Shown piece by piece: positions 44,173-56,567 of a stretch of DNA of 64,000 bases (position 1 is its first letter; each line of letters starts with the position of its first letter). This DNA is from Agapetus fuscipes (Eukaryota; Arthropoda; Insecta; Trichoptera; Glossosomatidae): NCBI GenBank assembly GCA_951799405.1, contig OX637335.1, positions 18,356,342-18,420,341 of the forward strand, read 5' to 3'. Position numbers and translations under genes: made by a program. Under the pieces are notes generated by a model. The model was given only the letters and a program-made list of their open reading frames with translations, searched no databases and was not told the origin of the DNA.

Positions 44173-44689
44173 TGAATGCCTTCAGATAGCTGTCATTTTT
44201 TTATTGTGCTGAGTCTATTCTAAATGCATAACTAAATGCATTGCATTTAATTATTTTTTTTTAGTAAAAAAGAAATTAAATTTTTGGTCACCGTATTTTC
44301 AGCTCAAGACTTAAGAATGTACCCTGCAGCTTCATACTTCACGGCTAAGATTTCATTGACTGTCACTTTTGCGATTATCGCGTGGAAAGGGGGCGGATGT
44401 ATCAAAAGTGTGCATGTGTAAGAGAGATAGATAATACAATGATAAACTTTCACGAATGGTTTATGGTTTGCCTTCGTACGAGTTTGGTAGAAAAGGATAA
44501 TAATGGGTGATAGATATCATCGACAGTGAGGGTTGATAGCAGTGCTATGACAAGTTGATATAATAACTGCGCCAAAAAACAAAAATGAAACCATGTTAAA
44601 GTGACAGCGCATTAAAAAGAAAATTAAAATATCCTAGGCGACAATATCTCACATGATTTTGATAGAAACGATCACAAACATTCGATCTC
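44173..44689. other. no gene recognised
   Basis: AT-rich unique sequence. Confidence 0.45.
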
Positions 44690-44790
44690 CTTCACTTTAA
44701 TCCTACTCCAAGCCATCGACTACAACCAGTCGTTCCAGGCTATTCTCATTGCCACGGACAACGTGTCCGAAGAACTGAAAAATACGGCTC
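44690..44790 (-). mobile_element. LINE ORF C-terminal fragment
   Basis: The minus strand reads RIFQFFGHVVRGNENSLERL and then VVVDGLE. This FFGHVVR...SLERLVV motif is the hallmark near the C-terminus of many arthropod LINE reverse transcriptases. No reverse transcriptase core is nearby. Confidence 0.75.
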
Positions 44791-45184
44791 GTACTCGTAC
44801 ATATACTGGCAAGAGTATTGGTACAACTTTAATTATGTTTCTTAAATCTGCCGCTAGGTGTGCTAGCGAAATTGTGCTCCAGCCCTGGGGCGACCAAACG
44901 GAAGCAAGATGAATTATTTTTATTATGTCCTCTGCCGCAAAAGTAATAAATATTATACAATGTTGTGGGATTAATGCGCGCGGCCCAAACACCTCTCGGA
45001 CGCTGGAGGGAAAGCCATTTGTTCAATGGCATGGAAACGAGATTGTATTCATTTCGATGTCAGATTCTGTGGAAGCCAGAAACATGAGGTTTTCATATTA
45101 CATTAACGTGCCATTAACGTCCTTTTCACTGTGTGTATACAGTCAAATTCCAGTTGAAGTTATGGTGATGATAATACGCAAAAA
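44791..45184. other. possible LINE flank, no intact gene
   Basis: Short minus-strand peptides continue upstream of the LINE fragment, but frames are broken and I cannot assign them. Confidence 0.35.
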
Positions 45185-45312
45185 TGCTACACATAATGTG
45201 TAACTTCTCGACGTGTTGTGATCGAAGGCGTCGCATGTGGTGTGTGGAACCTATTAATTTATTAACAAGGATAAATGTGAGCGGCCTTACGCCAACCACT
45301 TCAAAAAGATGC
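45185..45312 (-). mobile_element. SINE-A 3' part, diverged
   Basis: CTACACATAATGTGTAACTT and GGCCTTACGCCAACCACTTC match the SINE-A 3' body. Confidence 0.75.
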
Positions 45313-45360
45313 AATACAACTTCAATTTAATGCAAAAAATACTATTCAGCTGTTTAAATA

Positions 45361-45595
45361 GTGCGCTTTCTATCCCCGAAGGAGTCACATGTTTATGGCG
45401 TTTGAAACCTTACAATTGTCACAGGTAAGGGGGCCGGCCTTCCGCCAACTACTTTGACTGCTCCCAAGGGAGCTGGTTCTCATTTCTTGTTAAGGCTGAG
45501 TAATCCAAATAAACACTGAGAGACTGTTGGTGCGGATTGAACTTTAGCTCTATATCATGGAACCCATCCATTTCACCAACTGAGCCATGGACCGG
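45361..45595 (-). mobile_element. SINE-A copy, diverged
   Basis: ATCCCCGAAGGAGTCACATG through GGGGCCGGCC to the head complement CCAACTGAGCCATGGACCGG. Confidence 0.8.
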
Positions 45596-45956
45596 GCTGT
45601 GGTTTTACTAAACTATGACGTTTGAATTTTAAATGGTATTGTATCTTTGCAACTTTGATAAGGCTACTTTCAAGGACCCCAATTTACCAACTCTTCTATT
45701 ACGAAGGTAAAGAGTGCGTAGAATAAGAGTTACTGAGAATATCATGAATTCTTGATGACTCTGATTCCTTTATACTTTGCCGAATTCGCAGAAGTAAACC
45801 TACCTACCTCCACATAATATAAACCTACTTTGAATAAGTTATAGGCATCGTCTTTATTTTTCAAAGTCAACCGGCCGTATTGAATAAGTAATTTTAAAAC
45901 TAATCAGGTAAGTACGTTATCTAATCTCAATGAATTTTATCATTCTGGTCAGTAGT

Positions 45957-46015
45957 CTAGTGGTTTGAGAGTTCGCTGGGCATGCAAAAAGTCATGGGTT
46001 CTACATACTTACAAA
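45957..46015 (+). repeat. tRNA-like SINE head, type C
   Basis: GTCAGTAGTCTAGTGGTTTG and CATGGGTTCTACAT have A- and B-box-like spacing. No downstream body was recognised. Confidence 0.4.
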
Positions 46016-46639
46016 CAAAAGCTTTTCAAATTGTTGAAAGTGGAAAAATGTAAGAAAAAAACAAAACATGATCTGTTTTCAATGCGGTCTGTACATTAAA
46101 TTAAATACACTAAGTAGTGACACCACATGCCCGGGTTCCAGGGTAGAATAAAACAGTGTAATTCTTTTGTGTTATTTTTTGGAAATAGAGATCTACAAAG
46201 TTTTCGCTGAAACATTTCATAAACTGTTAAATAACTGACATATTTCTTTTGTTGCTCAGGACTCTAGTCACACATATCTGTGACGTTTGTCCGCCGTGAA
46301 AAAATAAAATTATTGAAATCCACGCTAAAAACATTCCGACACTTTTATGCATATGCATTTTGTAATTTAAAATATGTTTTATATTTGAAAGTACACAATT
46401 GAAATTTTCATCACGTTTCCGTTGATACATTTAACATGCTTTTGGCATTCCCAAAAAAATGTGTATTTAACAAATAAGCCGGTACAATAATGTCACCATG
46501 ATTATTTTGAGTACCCTGTCATGCCCACACTTGTATTTTTCGAAGGGGGATTTTATACATTGGAATTTATTTCAACGCAGTCTCGGTAAGAAACAGTAAA
46601 CCTCACATGAATACAAATGCTTCCAGAATGATTCCCACC
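46016..46639. other. no gene recognised
   Basis: AT-rich, no exon or repeat signal. Confidence 0.45.
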
Positions 46640-46912
46640 CATACCGTCATCTTAGTGCTTGTTTGTCTGATGCCCATCAGAGATAATTTCACATAAACAA
46701 TGTTTGTATGTGTACTGCACCAATGTGTCTTATGAAAACTGGTCATTAATTTAAAAAATATATTTAAAACAACTCTCACACTATATCGTGTTTTACGTTT
46801 TCTTCTTAGCTCAGATTGGGTAGAATGTGATTCTTAAGGCAATTACATGATTTACATCGAAAGGTCATCTTCAATCAAATGACAGATAAGCCAAACAAGC
46901 ACTGGGGGGACG
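46640..46912 (-). mobile_element. MITE-C copy 4, near complete
   Basis: TCTTAGTGCTTGTTTGTCTG at the left and the inverted CAAACAAGCACTGGGGGGAC at the right. The interior matches 25635-25876 in reverse. Confidence 0.85.
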
Positions 46913-47385
46913 ATACAGAAATGTATAACGGAGAAGTTTTATCGTACGATTTGTTTTACACTAAACGCTGAACGGCTTGTCTTTTATGATTTTTTTTTCA
47001 GATTGCTTCGAGACCAAATATGTATGTATAAGCTATGATGAAACAGAATCGCGTGTAAAGTTCAAATGTATATTCATATTTTCGCTCCACGTTGAATGCA
47101 TTGTCGATGCTATGGTGAAGCGGATCAAGAAGGTAATCTCAACCAGTGTGTTTAAAAATAAAGCAACGCTGGTTCGATTCTCGTCCGTCCCTTGATGATT
47201 ATCTTGACCCTGCTTCAACAGATGCTATTAAGTAATCATTAATTAAAAATTCATGAAATTGAAAAAATAATGAAATATTAATTGATAATGCTCTACCATG
47301 TTTCTGTTCAGGTAAAAATAGGTTCGTGAAGTGCATTTGTATTCTCATTTATTTTTTTCATAAAGAAAGTTATAATATCCCTTTC
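46913..47385. other. no gene recognised
   Basis: AT-rich. A tRNA-like TTCGATTCTCG at 47171 lacks a matching A box. Confidence 0.4.
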
Positions 47386-47775
47386 TAGAGGTGGAAGTCT
47401 CGACGACCGTCGATAGATCTTACCGTATCTATTTGAAGATAGGACGAAATAAAACATGGCGGCGTATTCACAGCTGATCCATTTTATATGGAACAACGAT
47501 AGTCTGTTCAGGCACCGCCATGTTTTATTCCATCCTTGGTGTCTCAAAACAAAGTAACGCAACACGCAATGCAACACACACCACAGCACTGCGCAGCTAA
47601 CGGCCCTGCAACTTGATAAGGGCATCAACTGCCACATCACCAACACCTCTGCGGCACTACAACAATTGTCATAGAGTCTCTTGAATCTAGGGAGTCTCCC
47701 GCACAGGGTTCCTTCAAAAATATTCATCAAGTACGGTAAGATCTACTGACGGCCGAAAAGACTTCCACCCCTGGT
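47386..47775. mobile_element. MITE-D copy 1 with a ~200-bp insert
   Basis: Ends GGTGGAAGTCTCGACGACCG and the inverted CGGCCGAAAAGACTTCCACC. The inner inverted pair AAAACATGGCGGCG / CACCGCCATGTTTT is conserved. About 47528-47725 is absent from copy 2. Confidence 0.82.
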
Positions 47776-48212
47776 ATATCCGTTTTATTAACTGATCTGA
47801 TTGATACATTTTTGCGTTTTAGCAATTGTAAATCTTTGAAAGATGCAGGTACAATATGGTTGCAACTAAAATACCACAATATTCTCCCGCGCACACGTGT
47901 AGGATTAAGTTTACGTAGTACGCTGGAGCCATAAACGTTGGAATGGCTCTCTGGTCGGGCTATGGAGGTTTACTGTTTGGCGCTGATTGGATTACGGCCT
48001 CGGCAAGGACGGTCGCAGGAAATAAGCGGAATTCCACGCGGTGTTTTGTTATTGTTGGTTGGTAGACCTTTAGAGAAAGCAACCTGTGCAAGATTCGGAT
48101 CCATTTGGTATGCTGAAACCATCATGGTTGAAACTTATTTTTTCTGCCGTACGTGAAAAGAGCGATCAAGATACTTTACTTTTCGTAAAGCGATTGGCAA
48201 TTCTGCGCCAGG
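47776..48212. other. no gene recognised
   Basis: Moderately GC-rich stretch 47920-48160 has an open 72-codon frame without known motifs. Confidence 0.4.
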
Positions 48213-48472
48213 TCTAGTCGATAGCTCAGTTGGTAGAGTACTTGCATTCCGTGCTGAGCGCTAAAGTTCAAATCCCACTAAGGGTGTCAGTAATGATTTC
48301 CCACTTCGTTGTTGATTTCAATCCCAAAATAAAGTGCCGGTAGGTTAATTCAGTCAAGAAATGAGAACCAGCCCCTAGAGCTGGGAAACCATACTTCAAC
48401 TGAAGTGGTTGATGTAAGGTCGGCTCCCTTTCCTGTAAAAATAAATAGGTTGACTCGACACATGTGACCCGT
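48213..48472 (+). mobile_element. SINE-A copy
   Basis: GTCGATAGCTCAGTTGGTAG, TTGCATTCCGTGC, body through CTTCAACTGAAGTGGTTGAT to GACACATGTGACCC; the 3' end is cut short. Confidence 0.88.
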
Positions 48473-49019
48473 CCTGTTGTCGTTCGCACGTTGTCTCATG
48501 TGTATCGTTCTGCCTTAGCGGTCGATGAAAAGGAAATGCGACCAGTTTTTACGTCGCTCGGGGTCGTAGCACCCAGTAACAGAAAGCCCAGAAGTCCCCC
48601 TATAAATTATGGGGCCTTTTAATTCGCCCAAAGCCTTCCAACTATTATAGTTTTTCAATTTGTGAATTCCATTGTACAATACGTTATTTGGCATACCTTC
48701 TTTCGAATTTCAAGTATTTGATAATTGTTATTCTCAATTTTTTGTTCTTATTAAAAAAATTAAGATGTGTTTCATACATGAGGCTTCAATCTGATTTAGA
48801 ATTATGGTTTAACAAACTGATTATGAAATGGAATAATACACAACTTAGAAAAAAATATGTATGAATGGTCTCTATCAATAAGTAGGACATACAATATGCA
48901 GTACGATGTGTAACTAAAAAACTGCGTATTTGTTCCAGATTGTATTTGAATAAAGACGCCATCTCATTTTCATAGACCTTGCAATATTATTTACGTAGAA
49001 AAAGTTATAAAACTATATC
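48473..49019. other. no gene recognised
   Basis: AT-rich unique sequence. Confidence 0.45.
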
Positions 49020-49198
49020 ATCTAAGTTGCAAAGATATATTAACATTTAAAGCTCATATCAAATGCATGCCCACAAACAAACACGTGCAGTTCGCGCTTA
49101 CAAATGCTGAATGTGTACTTACAAATAAAATCCAAACCTCAAATGAACATAAACTCTACAACTTTTGCCGACCTTCACTGACACAGGGGTGACATTGT
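49020..49198 (-). mobile_element. R250 copy, 5'-truncated
   Basis: TCATCTAAGTTGCAAAGATA to GACACAGGGGTGACATTG, then unrelated sequence. Confidence 0.88.
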
Positions 49199-49978
49199 GG
49201 ATGAGTAGTGATTTTTCAATACTTTTCGGAATGTTCTGCGACAGAATCGGACTCTTGGCATAACATCGGAAAATTGTCACGTCACACGGCCTGGTTGCTA
49301 AAAAAAGCCAAAGTAATTTTTGTTATTGGATGCTAATGACCCAAGTTACATACTAGTGTATATATCTGTAATGTATGTCCGCCGAGAATGAAAAAAAATC
49401 TAAATCTTGTGAGAGATTGTTATTGGTGTGATTTTTGAATGGCCACAGATCATCCATCGTCTCAAGTAAGCTTTCTACGCAACAATCGATGATTTAAGGA
49501 TCATCTATGGATTAAATACTTGCTAAGAATACTAATAATTAAGCATGTGTATTAGGTATATGCATTTTATGAGTTTTTGTCCAATTTCTGTGAAAAGTTG
49601 ACCATCAATAGTTTGATATTTTTTCTTTGAAACGGCAGGTACATAATTTATAAATAACTGAATGTTTGTAAACTTCCACGCATAACAATCCAGTGATTCA
49701 ACACCATAATGTCAGTTGTAAGAAATTGGAGTCGGTGGTTAGTGTGATATGTGTTTTCTATGGAAATATGATGCAGGCGAGCAGTCAAACGGAAAATAAA
49801 AGCAAAACACTTTTTTCTTTCAAACAAGCCATATGGAAATCGGAATTCAATCACGCACGTATTTTTGTACAAATAATACTAACTTTTAATCTAACAAGAA
49901 CAAAAAATATAAAAAAACTTCTGTCAGAGGAACTTGTTAACCCTGAACTGCAAGTCCTTGGGGGGTCTATTATCGATA
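49199..49978. other. no gene recognised
   Basis: A 111-codon plus-strand frame (49693-50028) runs into the R250 copy and has no known domain. I do not call it a gene. Confidence 0.45.
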
Positions 49979-50226
49979 TTGTCTATAATCTAAGTTGCAA
50001 AGATATATTACATTTCAGAGTCACATGAAATGCATTCCCTTAAGCAGACACGTGTAATTTCATGCTTTCACATGCCACACATGGACCTACAACATAAAAA
50101 CCAAATCTCAAATGAACATAAGCACTGCAACTCTTACCCACCTTCCCTGAACAGGGGTGACATTGGCAAAGTTAACCATTATTTTTACAGTATTGATGGT
50201 CAGGCTCATACTTACCTATAAGTCAA
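49979..50226 (-). mobile_element. R250 copy, full length
   Basis: TTGTCTATAATCTAAGTTGC to CTTACCTATAAGTCAAAG. Confidence 0.9.
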
Positions 50227-50692
50227 AGTTCTTTAAAGGGTAGGGATGAAATAAAATATTTCCCCGTGACCAACAGGTAGTCAACAGCCAATCTGACAAA
50301 CGTGGTAACTTATTGCAAAGTCCCTCCAACTAAACATGGAAATGTCCAATTAAAAAAAAAACATACAAATTTTAATTTTTATCAAATAAGTTTACAAATT
50401 ATACCCGTTACAATTTTTACCGCCCAATGATTAATTTTTCCTGCAATAATAATTTATTCATAGAATTTACGCATTTAAATTATCTTTTTAAATCAAATTC
50501 CAAGTATGTTATATATAAGTTTATGATGAATCCATTGTCTTACAAGTTTTTTTTTAAATATCACATTACTTGATCTGGGAGAATGATTTTTAAATATTCT
50601 CATATATCTGACATCCAATATTCATACATATATTATTTTTACCATAATTTTATTCAAAATCTCACTCATTTTCGGTGATTGATCCTTGTGAC
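50227..50692. other. no gene recognised
   Basis: Very AT-rich; nothing recurrent. Confidence 0.45.
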
Positions 50693-51045
50693 CGGTCGAT
50701 AGCTCAGTTGATAGAGTACTCGTCTTCAAAGCCAGGGTACAATTTTCTTCTTCTTTTAACGGTGCTGAGCGGTGCAACGAAGATGGGCGATCATCATGGC
50801 TTTTTTCACCCAGGATGCTGCGGCCCGAAATAGGGACTTGGTGCTTTTGTTGAAATATTGTTGCAGGTTTTTCAGCCGCGATGTCTTTTGGCACCCTTGA
50901 GTTCTTGTTGCTAGGGTTCAATCCCAAATAGAGTGTCAGAAATGATTTCCTGTTTTGGTGTTTATTTCAAATCCAAAAAAAATTGTATGAGCAAGGCTTA
51001 CTCAGCCTTCACAAGAAATGAGAACCTGCATCTCAGAAGCAAGGA
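50693..51045 (+). mobile_element. SINE-A copy interrupted by a LINE 3' end
   Basis: Head CGGTCGATAGCTCAGTTGAT, then about 50748-50905 of foreign DNA starting TTCTTCTTCTTTTAACGGTG (minus-oriented LINE 3' end), then the SINE resumes at GGGTTCAATCCC. Confidence 0.75.
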
Positions 51046-51069
51046 AATCCAAACATATAATGCAATTTC

Positions 51070-51117
51070 TTATCATGTTGTCTATAATCTATAATCTATA
51101 ATCTATAATCTAAGTTG
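51070..51117. repeat. ATCTATA microsatellite, orphan R250 tail
   Basis: CTATAATCTATAATCTATAA repeats and TAAGTTGTCC. This is the R250 tail plus a few bases, so an extremely 5'-truncated insertion. Confidence 0.75.
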
Positions 51118-51352
51118 TCCTCGTAGGAATCGCAAAACCTTTTTATTTATTTATACAGGTGAGGTGACCAGCCTTACACTTCAAGTAAAGTGGGGGGTGT
51201 CTCATCTCCCGATGGGGCTTATTGTGAAGACTGAGTAAGAGGAGCCGTATCGGTATTTTTTTGGGTTTGAAAGAAATACCGAAACTTTGGTGGGAATTGA
51301 ACCCTTGCCCTGCCAAGGAATGCAAGCATTCTACCAACTGAGCTATTGACAA
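51118..51352 (-). mobile_element. SINE-A copy
   Basis: Body to head complement ACCAACTGAGCTATTGACAA, diverged. Confidence 0.82.
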
Positions 51353-51580
51353 GACAAAATCCTTGGTATTAATCCCATTCATCATGGATAATGGATTTTT
51401 TTGATCCATTTTTTTTAATAAAAATAATTATAATAAAATAAAGACGTTATAAATCATAGACCTCACATGACAATGAGATCACATTACACATGAATCTTAT
51501 AGAATCAAACCGGCAATGTAGGATTCTTTCGGAAAATGTGAAAATCATATTATATTATGTGTTTACCAAAACGCAACTAA

Positions 51581-52083
51581 GCTACACATATTGTGTAACT
51601 TCTTGTCTGCATAATCCCCGAAGGGGTCGCATTTAAAGACCAATTTATTTTTAAAGATAAGGGGGCCGACCTCACACGAGCCACTTTAGTTGAAGTGAGG
51701 GTTTCTCAGCTTCCGATGGGGATGGTTCTCATTTCTAGTGAAGGCTGATTTAACTTTGCCAGTATTTATTTTTAGTTTTAAATAAACACCGAAACGAGAA
51801 ATCATATCTGACACCCTCGGTGTGGATCGAATCCTTACTCTCGTCATGGAATGCAAGCATTCTACCAACTGAGCTATCGACCTGACTTTTACGAGCTTGG
51901 TCAATTCTCAAGCAAAACCCCGGTTGCTGTAAGGCTGGAAGCACCGTATGTGAATTTTCCAACCCAGCGAAGAGTATTTTTGAAAATATAATTGGTATTT
52001 TTCTGTGCTCCGCCGGGGCTCTAATCTAACCCACGACCTTCCATTTACAATTCCAAAGCGTTACCTCTAGACTACAAACCGGC
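51581..52083 (-). mobile_element. dimeric SINE B-A, second locus
   Basis: On the minus strand SINE-B (52083-51887, head with GTTACC/CCTCTAGACTACAAACC complement) passes via AAGCTCGTAAAA into the SINE-A head GGTCGATAGCTCAGTTGGTA (51886-51581). The junction is the same as at 26246. Confidence 0.88.
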
Positions 52084-52084
52084 C

Positions 52085-52345
52085 TATCTAAATCTAAATC
52101 TAAGCTGCAAAGATATATATCATTTAAGATTCATACCAAACGAATTCCCACAAGCACTAGCAGACGTGTATAAGTTCGCGCTAACACATGCCGCATGTGG
52201 ACCTACAATATAAAAACCCAATCTCAAATGAACATAAGCCCTGCAATTTAAGCCGACCTTCCCTGAAACAGGGGTGACATAGGCAAAGTGAACTAGTTTT
52301 TACAGTATAGGTAGTAAGCCTCATACCAACCTATAAGTCAAGGAA
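52085..52345 (-). mobile_element. R250 copy, full length
   Basis: ATCTAAATCTAAATCTAAGC tail to CCAACCTATAAGTCAAGG. Confidence 0.92.
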
Positions 52346-52487
52346 TCGTTTTTTTTAATTATCCTACATTGCTGTTTTGGATCAATTATGGCTCATATAA
52401 TGTATATTCGTATAGCCGACCTTACTTACTCACGCGTCACCAACCACATTCTTGCGAACCCGATATCTGCGTTTCGGTTTCATCAGT

Positions 52488-52625
52488 GCGTCGAGTACAA
52501 AACGTTACGTGTAAACTCAATCACGGCGTTAACCAAAAAATGTGAGGTAACTAAAAGTAGAGGCAGTTTGAGTATTAGTTTCCATGGTAAACTTTTTGGG
52601 GAAACGTCAACGTAAAGTTATATGG
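52488..52625. mobile_element. FB foldback copy 7, diverged centre
   Basis: GTAAACTCAATCACGGCGTT and ACCAAAAAATG at the left; TTAGTTTCCATGGTAAAC and CAACGTAAAGTTATATGG at the right; centre AAGTAGAGGCAG. Confidence 0.65.
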
Positions 52626-52812
52626 TTGCCGTACAGAAGTCAAACCACTAAAATGAATAAACCAATGGACATCGTCATCAACCGCATGTATATTTTAACA
52701 AACAAAAAAAAAAATAATCATATTTTGATGTTTTTTTTGTCGAAGGTCTCCTATCATAATTATCGACCATCATTCTGAATTTTTTTATTGTACTATATAT
52801 TCGAATTTTTCA

Positions 52813-53132
52813 ACTAAGCTATACATATAGTGTAACTTCTTGCCGCGTTATCCCCGAAGGGGTCGCATATGGCGAGTTGAACCTTTGTATTTTTACAGGT
52901 AAGGGGGCCAGCCTTACGCCAACCACTTCAGTTGAAGTGGAGGTTTCCCAGCTCCCTAACAGTGCTGGTACTCATTTCTTGTGAAGGCTGAGTAAACCTT
53001 GCCGGTATTTTATTTTGGGGTTTGAAATAAATACCGAAACGGGAAATCATTTCTGACACCCCCGGTGGGATTCGAACCCGAGCTCTCGGCATAGAATGCA
53101 AGCACTCTACCACCTGAGCTATCGAGCGGAGA
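52813..53132 (-). mobile_element. SINE-A copy, full length
   Basis: Complete from ACTAAGCTATACATATAGTG to the head complement CACCTGAGCTATCGAGCGG. Confidence 0.92.
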
Positions 53133-53147
53133 TATTTTCAATATATA

Positions 53148-53398
53148 CTATAATTTATAATGCAAGTTGCAATGATGTATACATAACATTTAAGATTCGT
53201 AATAAATGCATTCTCGGAGACATACAAGTTCGAGCTAACATAATATGCCACATGTGGATTTACAACATAAAAACTCAATATCATATAAACATAAGCCCAG
53301 CAACTCTTGCCGATCCTCTCTGAAACAGTGGTGACATTGGCAAAGAGAAACATCACAGTATGGGTGGTCAGCCTCATACCAACCGATTAGTCAAGGAA
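53148..53398 (-). mobile_element. R250 copy, full length
   Basis: ATAATTTATAATGCAAGTTG to CCAACCGATTAGTCAAGG. Confidence 0.88.
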
Positions 53399-54027
53399 TA
53401 AACAGCGTGCCTCTAAAAAATAATCTTTAACGTGAAAGAATCTTTGCAAATTAGATAGATGGGTAGGTTGAAATAGCTGAAAGATGGTAGAGATGAATGA
53501 GTTAGGTTGAAAATTCCTAGGTTAATATTACAAAATAAGTTAGCTTCTGAAGATGGACGGTTAAAGTCCGATAGTGCTTAGGCATTTTAACTCAAAATGT
53601 GAAAATAAAACTGTGTTATATAAATAGAAAAAGTTATTTTAATTAATTTTTTTTTTTTTTTCATTCCGTGATTTCACAAACCTAAGAAAATTGAATATAA
53701 AAGTTATCTTTGGTTTCACTGTTGCAAGTCCTGTAAATGTTAGAGGAAGAGGTACGTCCTTATTTACCTGCCATTATGTATTACGCTGTGAAATGGGATT
53801 AAGCAGAGGTCCGACCCCAATTAATGTGGGATCTATGGGTACTCACTTCCTACACACAAAGGGTCCCAGCAATTTCATACTGTGCTATAATAATGATCAA
53901 ATCCGTTATTTATTTTGTACCGAGATTTATTCGATTCATTTTTTGTACAAAATTCTTACTTAGTCATAGGGAAATCTCGTTAGGATCAAATAAATTGTAT
54001 TATTAAAGAGATAATAACAGACACTTA
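53399..54027. other. no gene recognised
   Basis: AT-rich; a 90-codon frame at 53691-53963 overlaps another frame and shows no motif. Confidence 0.45.
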
Positions 54028-54085
54028 CAATAGACAGCATGAGTGTTACAATGGCTAATTACGTGCAGTGGCATACAATACTTTT
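54028..54085. repeat. foldback I, single-arm fragment
   Basis: AGTGTTACAATGGCTAATTA and GTGCAGTGGCATACAATACT match 8030-8085. Confidence 0.75.
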
Positions 54086-54119
54086 TAAATAAAATAACAA
54101 CATATTATTACCAAGCATT

Positions 54120-54290
54120 AATATCACCCCTGTTTCAGCGAAAGTCAGCTAGGGTTGAGCTTATGTTCATTTGAGATTCGGGTTTTTATTTTATAAGGCC
54201 ACGTGTGTAAACTCATACGTGTGGTTGTGGGAATGTATTAAATAAAGGAAATTTAAATGTCAATATATCCTTACAACTTCATAGATTCAT
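54120..54290 (+). mobile_element. R250 copy, 5'-truncated
   Basis: ATCACCCCTGTTTCAGCGAA to CAATATATCCTTACAACTTC. Confidence 0.82.
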
Positions 54291-54509
54291 ATATTACTTT
54301 TAAACTTTATTGGAACCTATGAAAATTGTCTTTGTGGATGAAAGATGAAAGTAAAAAATGCTACGAGAATGGTGAACGCCGCGCCGTTTACCGTGCATGG
54401 TAAAAAGTCCAGTCGATTCTTTGGGTTTTATTTTATTAAGAAAATATTGTTGACGTGATAAAGTCTTTTGGTTTTACTTAATAACACACCCGTCATCAAC
54501 ACTCAATTT

Positions 54510-54620
54510 AACAACTCATCAAGCGCTTGCGATATTCAAGTCAGGGGTTCGATCCCGCGCGGTGGGCAAGCAGGGCTATTTATCGACGAACCGCGGCCCG
54601 GGGGCGATCCCAAACTACAG
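54510..54620 (+). repeat. tRNA-like B-box region, GC-rich
   Basis: CAGGGGTTCGATCCCGCGCG is B-box-like. The A-box side is weak. GC content jumps locally. Confidence 0.35.
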
Positions 54621-54703
54621 AGACTTTCAATCACTACGCGCCAATTTCAAAGAAAAAAATGTATAAAGATTTAGCAGGAGCTGAAAATTTTCATTATGAG
54701 GAG

Positions 54704-55045
54704 TTCCTTGACTATATTTTGATATGAGGCTCACCATCCATACTGTAAAAAAAATTGTTCACTTTGCCAATGCCAAGGTAAGAGTTGCAGTGCTTATGTT
54801 CATTTGAGATTTAGGTTTTTATATTGTAGGCCCACATGCGGCATGTGTAAGCGCGAACTTATTCGTGACTGCTTATGAGAATGAATTAAATAATAATCAT
54901 AAATATAATATATCTCCGAAACATAGATTATACAGTTTTTCTTGACTGGTTGGTATGACACTGACGCCCTTGCTGTAAGAAGTTGGTTCACTCTACCAAC
55001 GCCACGCTGGTTTCAGGAAAAGGCGGCAGGAGTTGCAAGATTTGT
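54704..55045 (+). mobile_element. two adjacent R250 copies
   Basis: The first (54704-54932) ends ACATAGATTATACAG. The second, diverged and truncated at 3', starts TTTCTTGACTGGTTGGTATG. Confidence 0.78.
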
Positions 55046-55573
55046 TTGTGTTTCACTTTGAGAAACTTAAAGAAAAAATAAAGTTGTTCTCTTGATAATG
55101 GACATAAAACAACTCGTCAAGAAAATATTTGTGTTCTATTTTTAGATAATTAATTTAAAATTAATTATCTTAATGTCAATGCACAAGATCTTAAACTTTA
55201 AAATATTTTTTTATTAAATGCCTACATTATTAAACCGTAAAGAGGGTTTTGGGAACATCTAAAATACAAAAAAAAAAAAACATATCAAAGCAGAGAAAAA
55301 TCAATTATGTATGTAATGTCATACGGTATATAAACTGTCACTTGCACCCTTGTCCTCCTACGAAAAATGATCATAAGTAAAACATAACATTTTGTAAGCC
55401 CGGAAATTTGATGCCTGGCGTCCTAAAAAGCCGAAAAAAACAAATACCCAAGATGGCCGAATATATAATATCTACAAAAAAATTGTAAATTTCCCTTATG
55501 TATGGGGAAGAATCTCTAATCAAACTTGCAGAGATATATAAATCTAAAAGTGCATTTTTGTTTGTGTTTAAAA
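55046..55573. other. no gene recognised
   Basis: AT-rich; nothing recurrent apart from a short ATTAATTTAAAATTAATTA-type palindrome near 55150. Confidence 0.45.
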
Positions 55574-55790
55574 TAAAGAATCTAAGTTGCATAGATACAT
55601 GAAAAATACATGTATTTTATGCAAATATGCGTAAGTTTACATTTAAACATGCTGTGTACTTAAACGAAACCTAACCTAACCTCAAATGAAAATAAACCCT
55701 GACGTCTTTCTTTGAAAAGGGGTAACATTGACAAATGTTAATTATTATTTACAGTATGGGTGGTCAGCCAAATGACAACCTATAAGTTAA
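55574..55790 (-). mobile_element. R250 copy, diverged
   Basis: AAAGAATCTAAGTTGCATAG to ATGACAACCTATAAGTTAAG. Confidence 0.82.
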
Positions 55791-55989
55791 GATAACAAAA
55801 ACCAACCAACTTCAATTTTTCCGTAGGTATGCCTTTTTTTGAGTAACATTGCAACAATGTAACTCCTATATTCATAAATTTTTTTTTCATCAATTTGAGT
55901 TAATTTTACACGAAAAATCAACAGCATGGCTTTTGAATATAAAAATAGAACCTACCTGAAATTACGCGCCTCATAAATGACACAAAATT

Positions 55990-56131
55990 CCAAGTATATA
56001 CGTTTACGTTTAAACTCAACAATAGCGTTTAAATAAAAATATATACAAAAACCAAAACGCTCAATAGACATGCTGTATCAGTTTCAATACATTTTTGATA
56101 CAACAAAGTTTAAGTTGTTATACTTGGGGTA
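55990..56131. mobile_element. FB foldback copy 8
   Basis: Left end CCAAGTATATACG, ACTCAACAATAGCGTTTA; right AGTTTCAATACATTTTTGA and GTTATACTTGGGG. The centre is diverged. Confidence 0.75.
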
Positions 56132-56379
56132 CAATGTTCCTGGAATCGTTTCTTAAGGATCCTTTCCATGCCAAGATCAGCTGTCTGGCGTCTCGTTTGG
56201 CAAAATGCCGCCTTTGCCTGGGGCGACCGCAAAAAATCTGGACCCACAAATTATAAAGAAGAAAAAGACGACTTCCTTTACGAGGCGGACTGCTCGCTAA
56301 TTCATTATTAATATGGGTACAACCAAATCCAGAGAATACTAACCAGTACCCTTAGTACGAGCTGCAAAACTTGAGCAAT
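56132..56379. other. no gene recognised
   Basis: Short unique stretch; GGCGTCTCGTTTGGCAAAAT near 56196 has no recognised match. Confidence 0.4.
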
Positions 56380-56552
56380 GTAAAGTTTACGGCAATTATT
56401 AAAGAGTGATTTCCCCCAAAATCTGTCATTTTTGTTTGTTTGAACTTGATTTTCTTCATCACTGTAACTCTTTTGCTAAGACCATAAAGTGTAAGAAACA
56501 ATAAACGGCAGATTTTGGGAGAAATTACTCTTTAATATTTTCCATAAACTTT
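56380..56552. mobile_element. 173-bp MITE with ~50-bp TIRs
   Basis: TAAAGTTTACGG, ATTAAAGAGTGATTTCCCCC and AAAATCTG at the left are repeated inverted at the right (CAGATTTTGGGAGAAATTAC, CTTTAATATTTTCC, ATAAACTTTA). Confidence 0.88.
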
Positions 56553-56567
56553 ACTTTGATCTGTAGT

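Noticed and set aside
49693..50028. 111-codon plus-strand frame
   Set aside because: Its end is inside an R250 copy and it has no motif.
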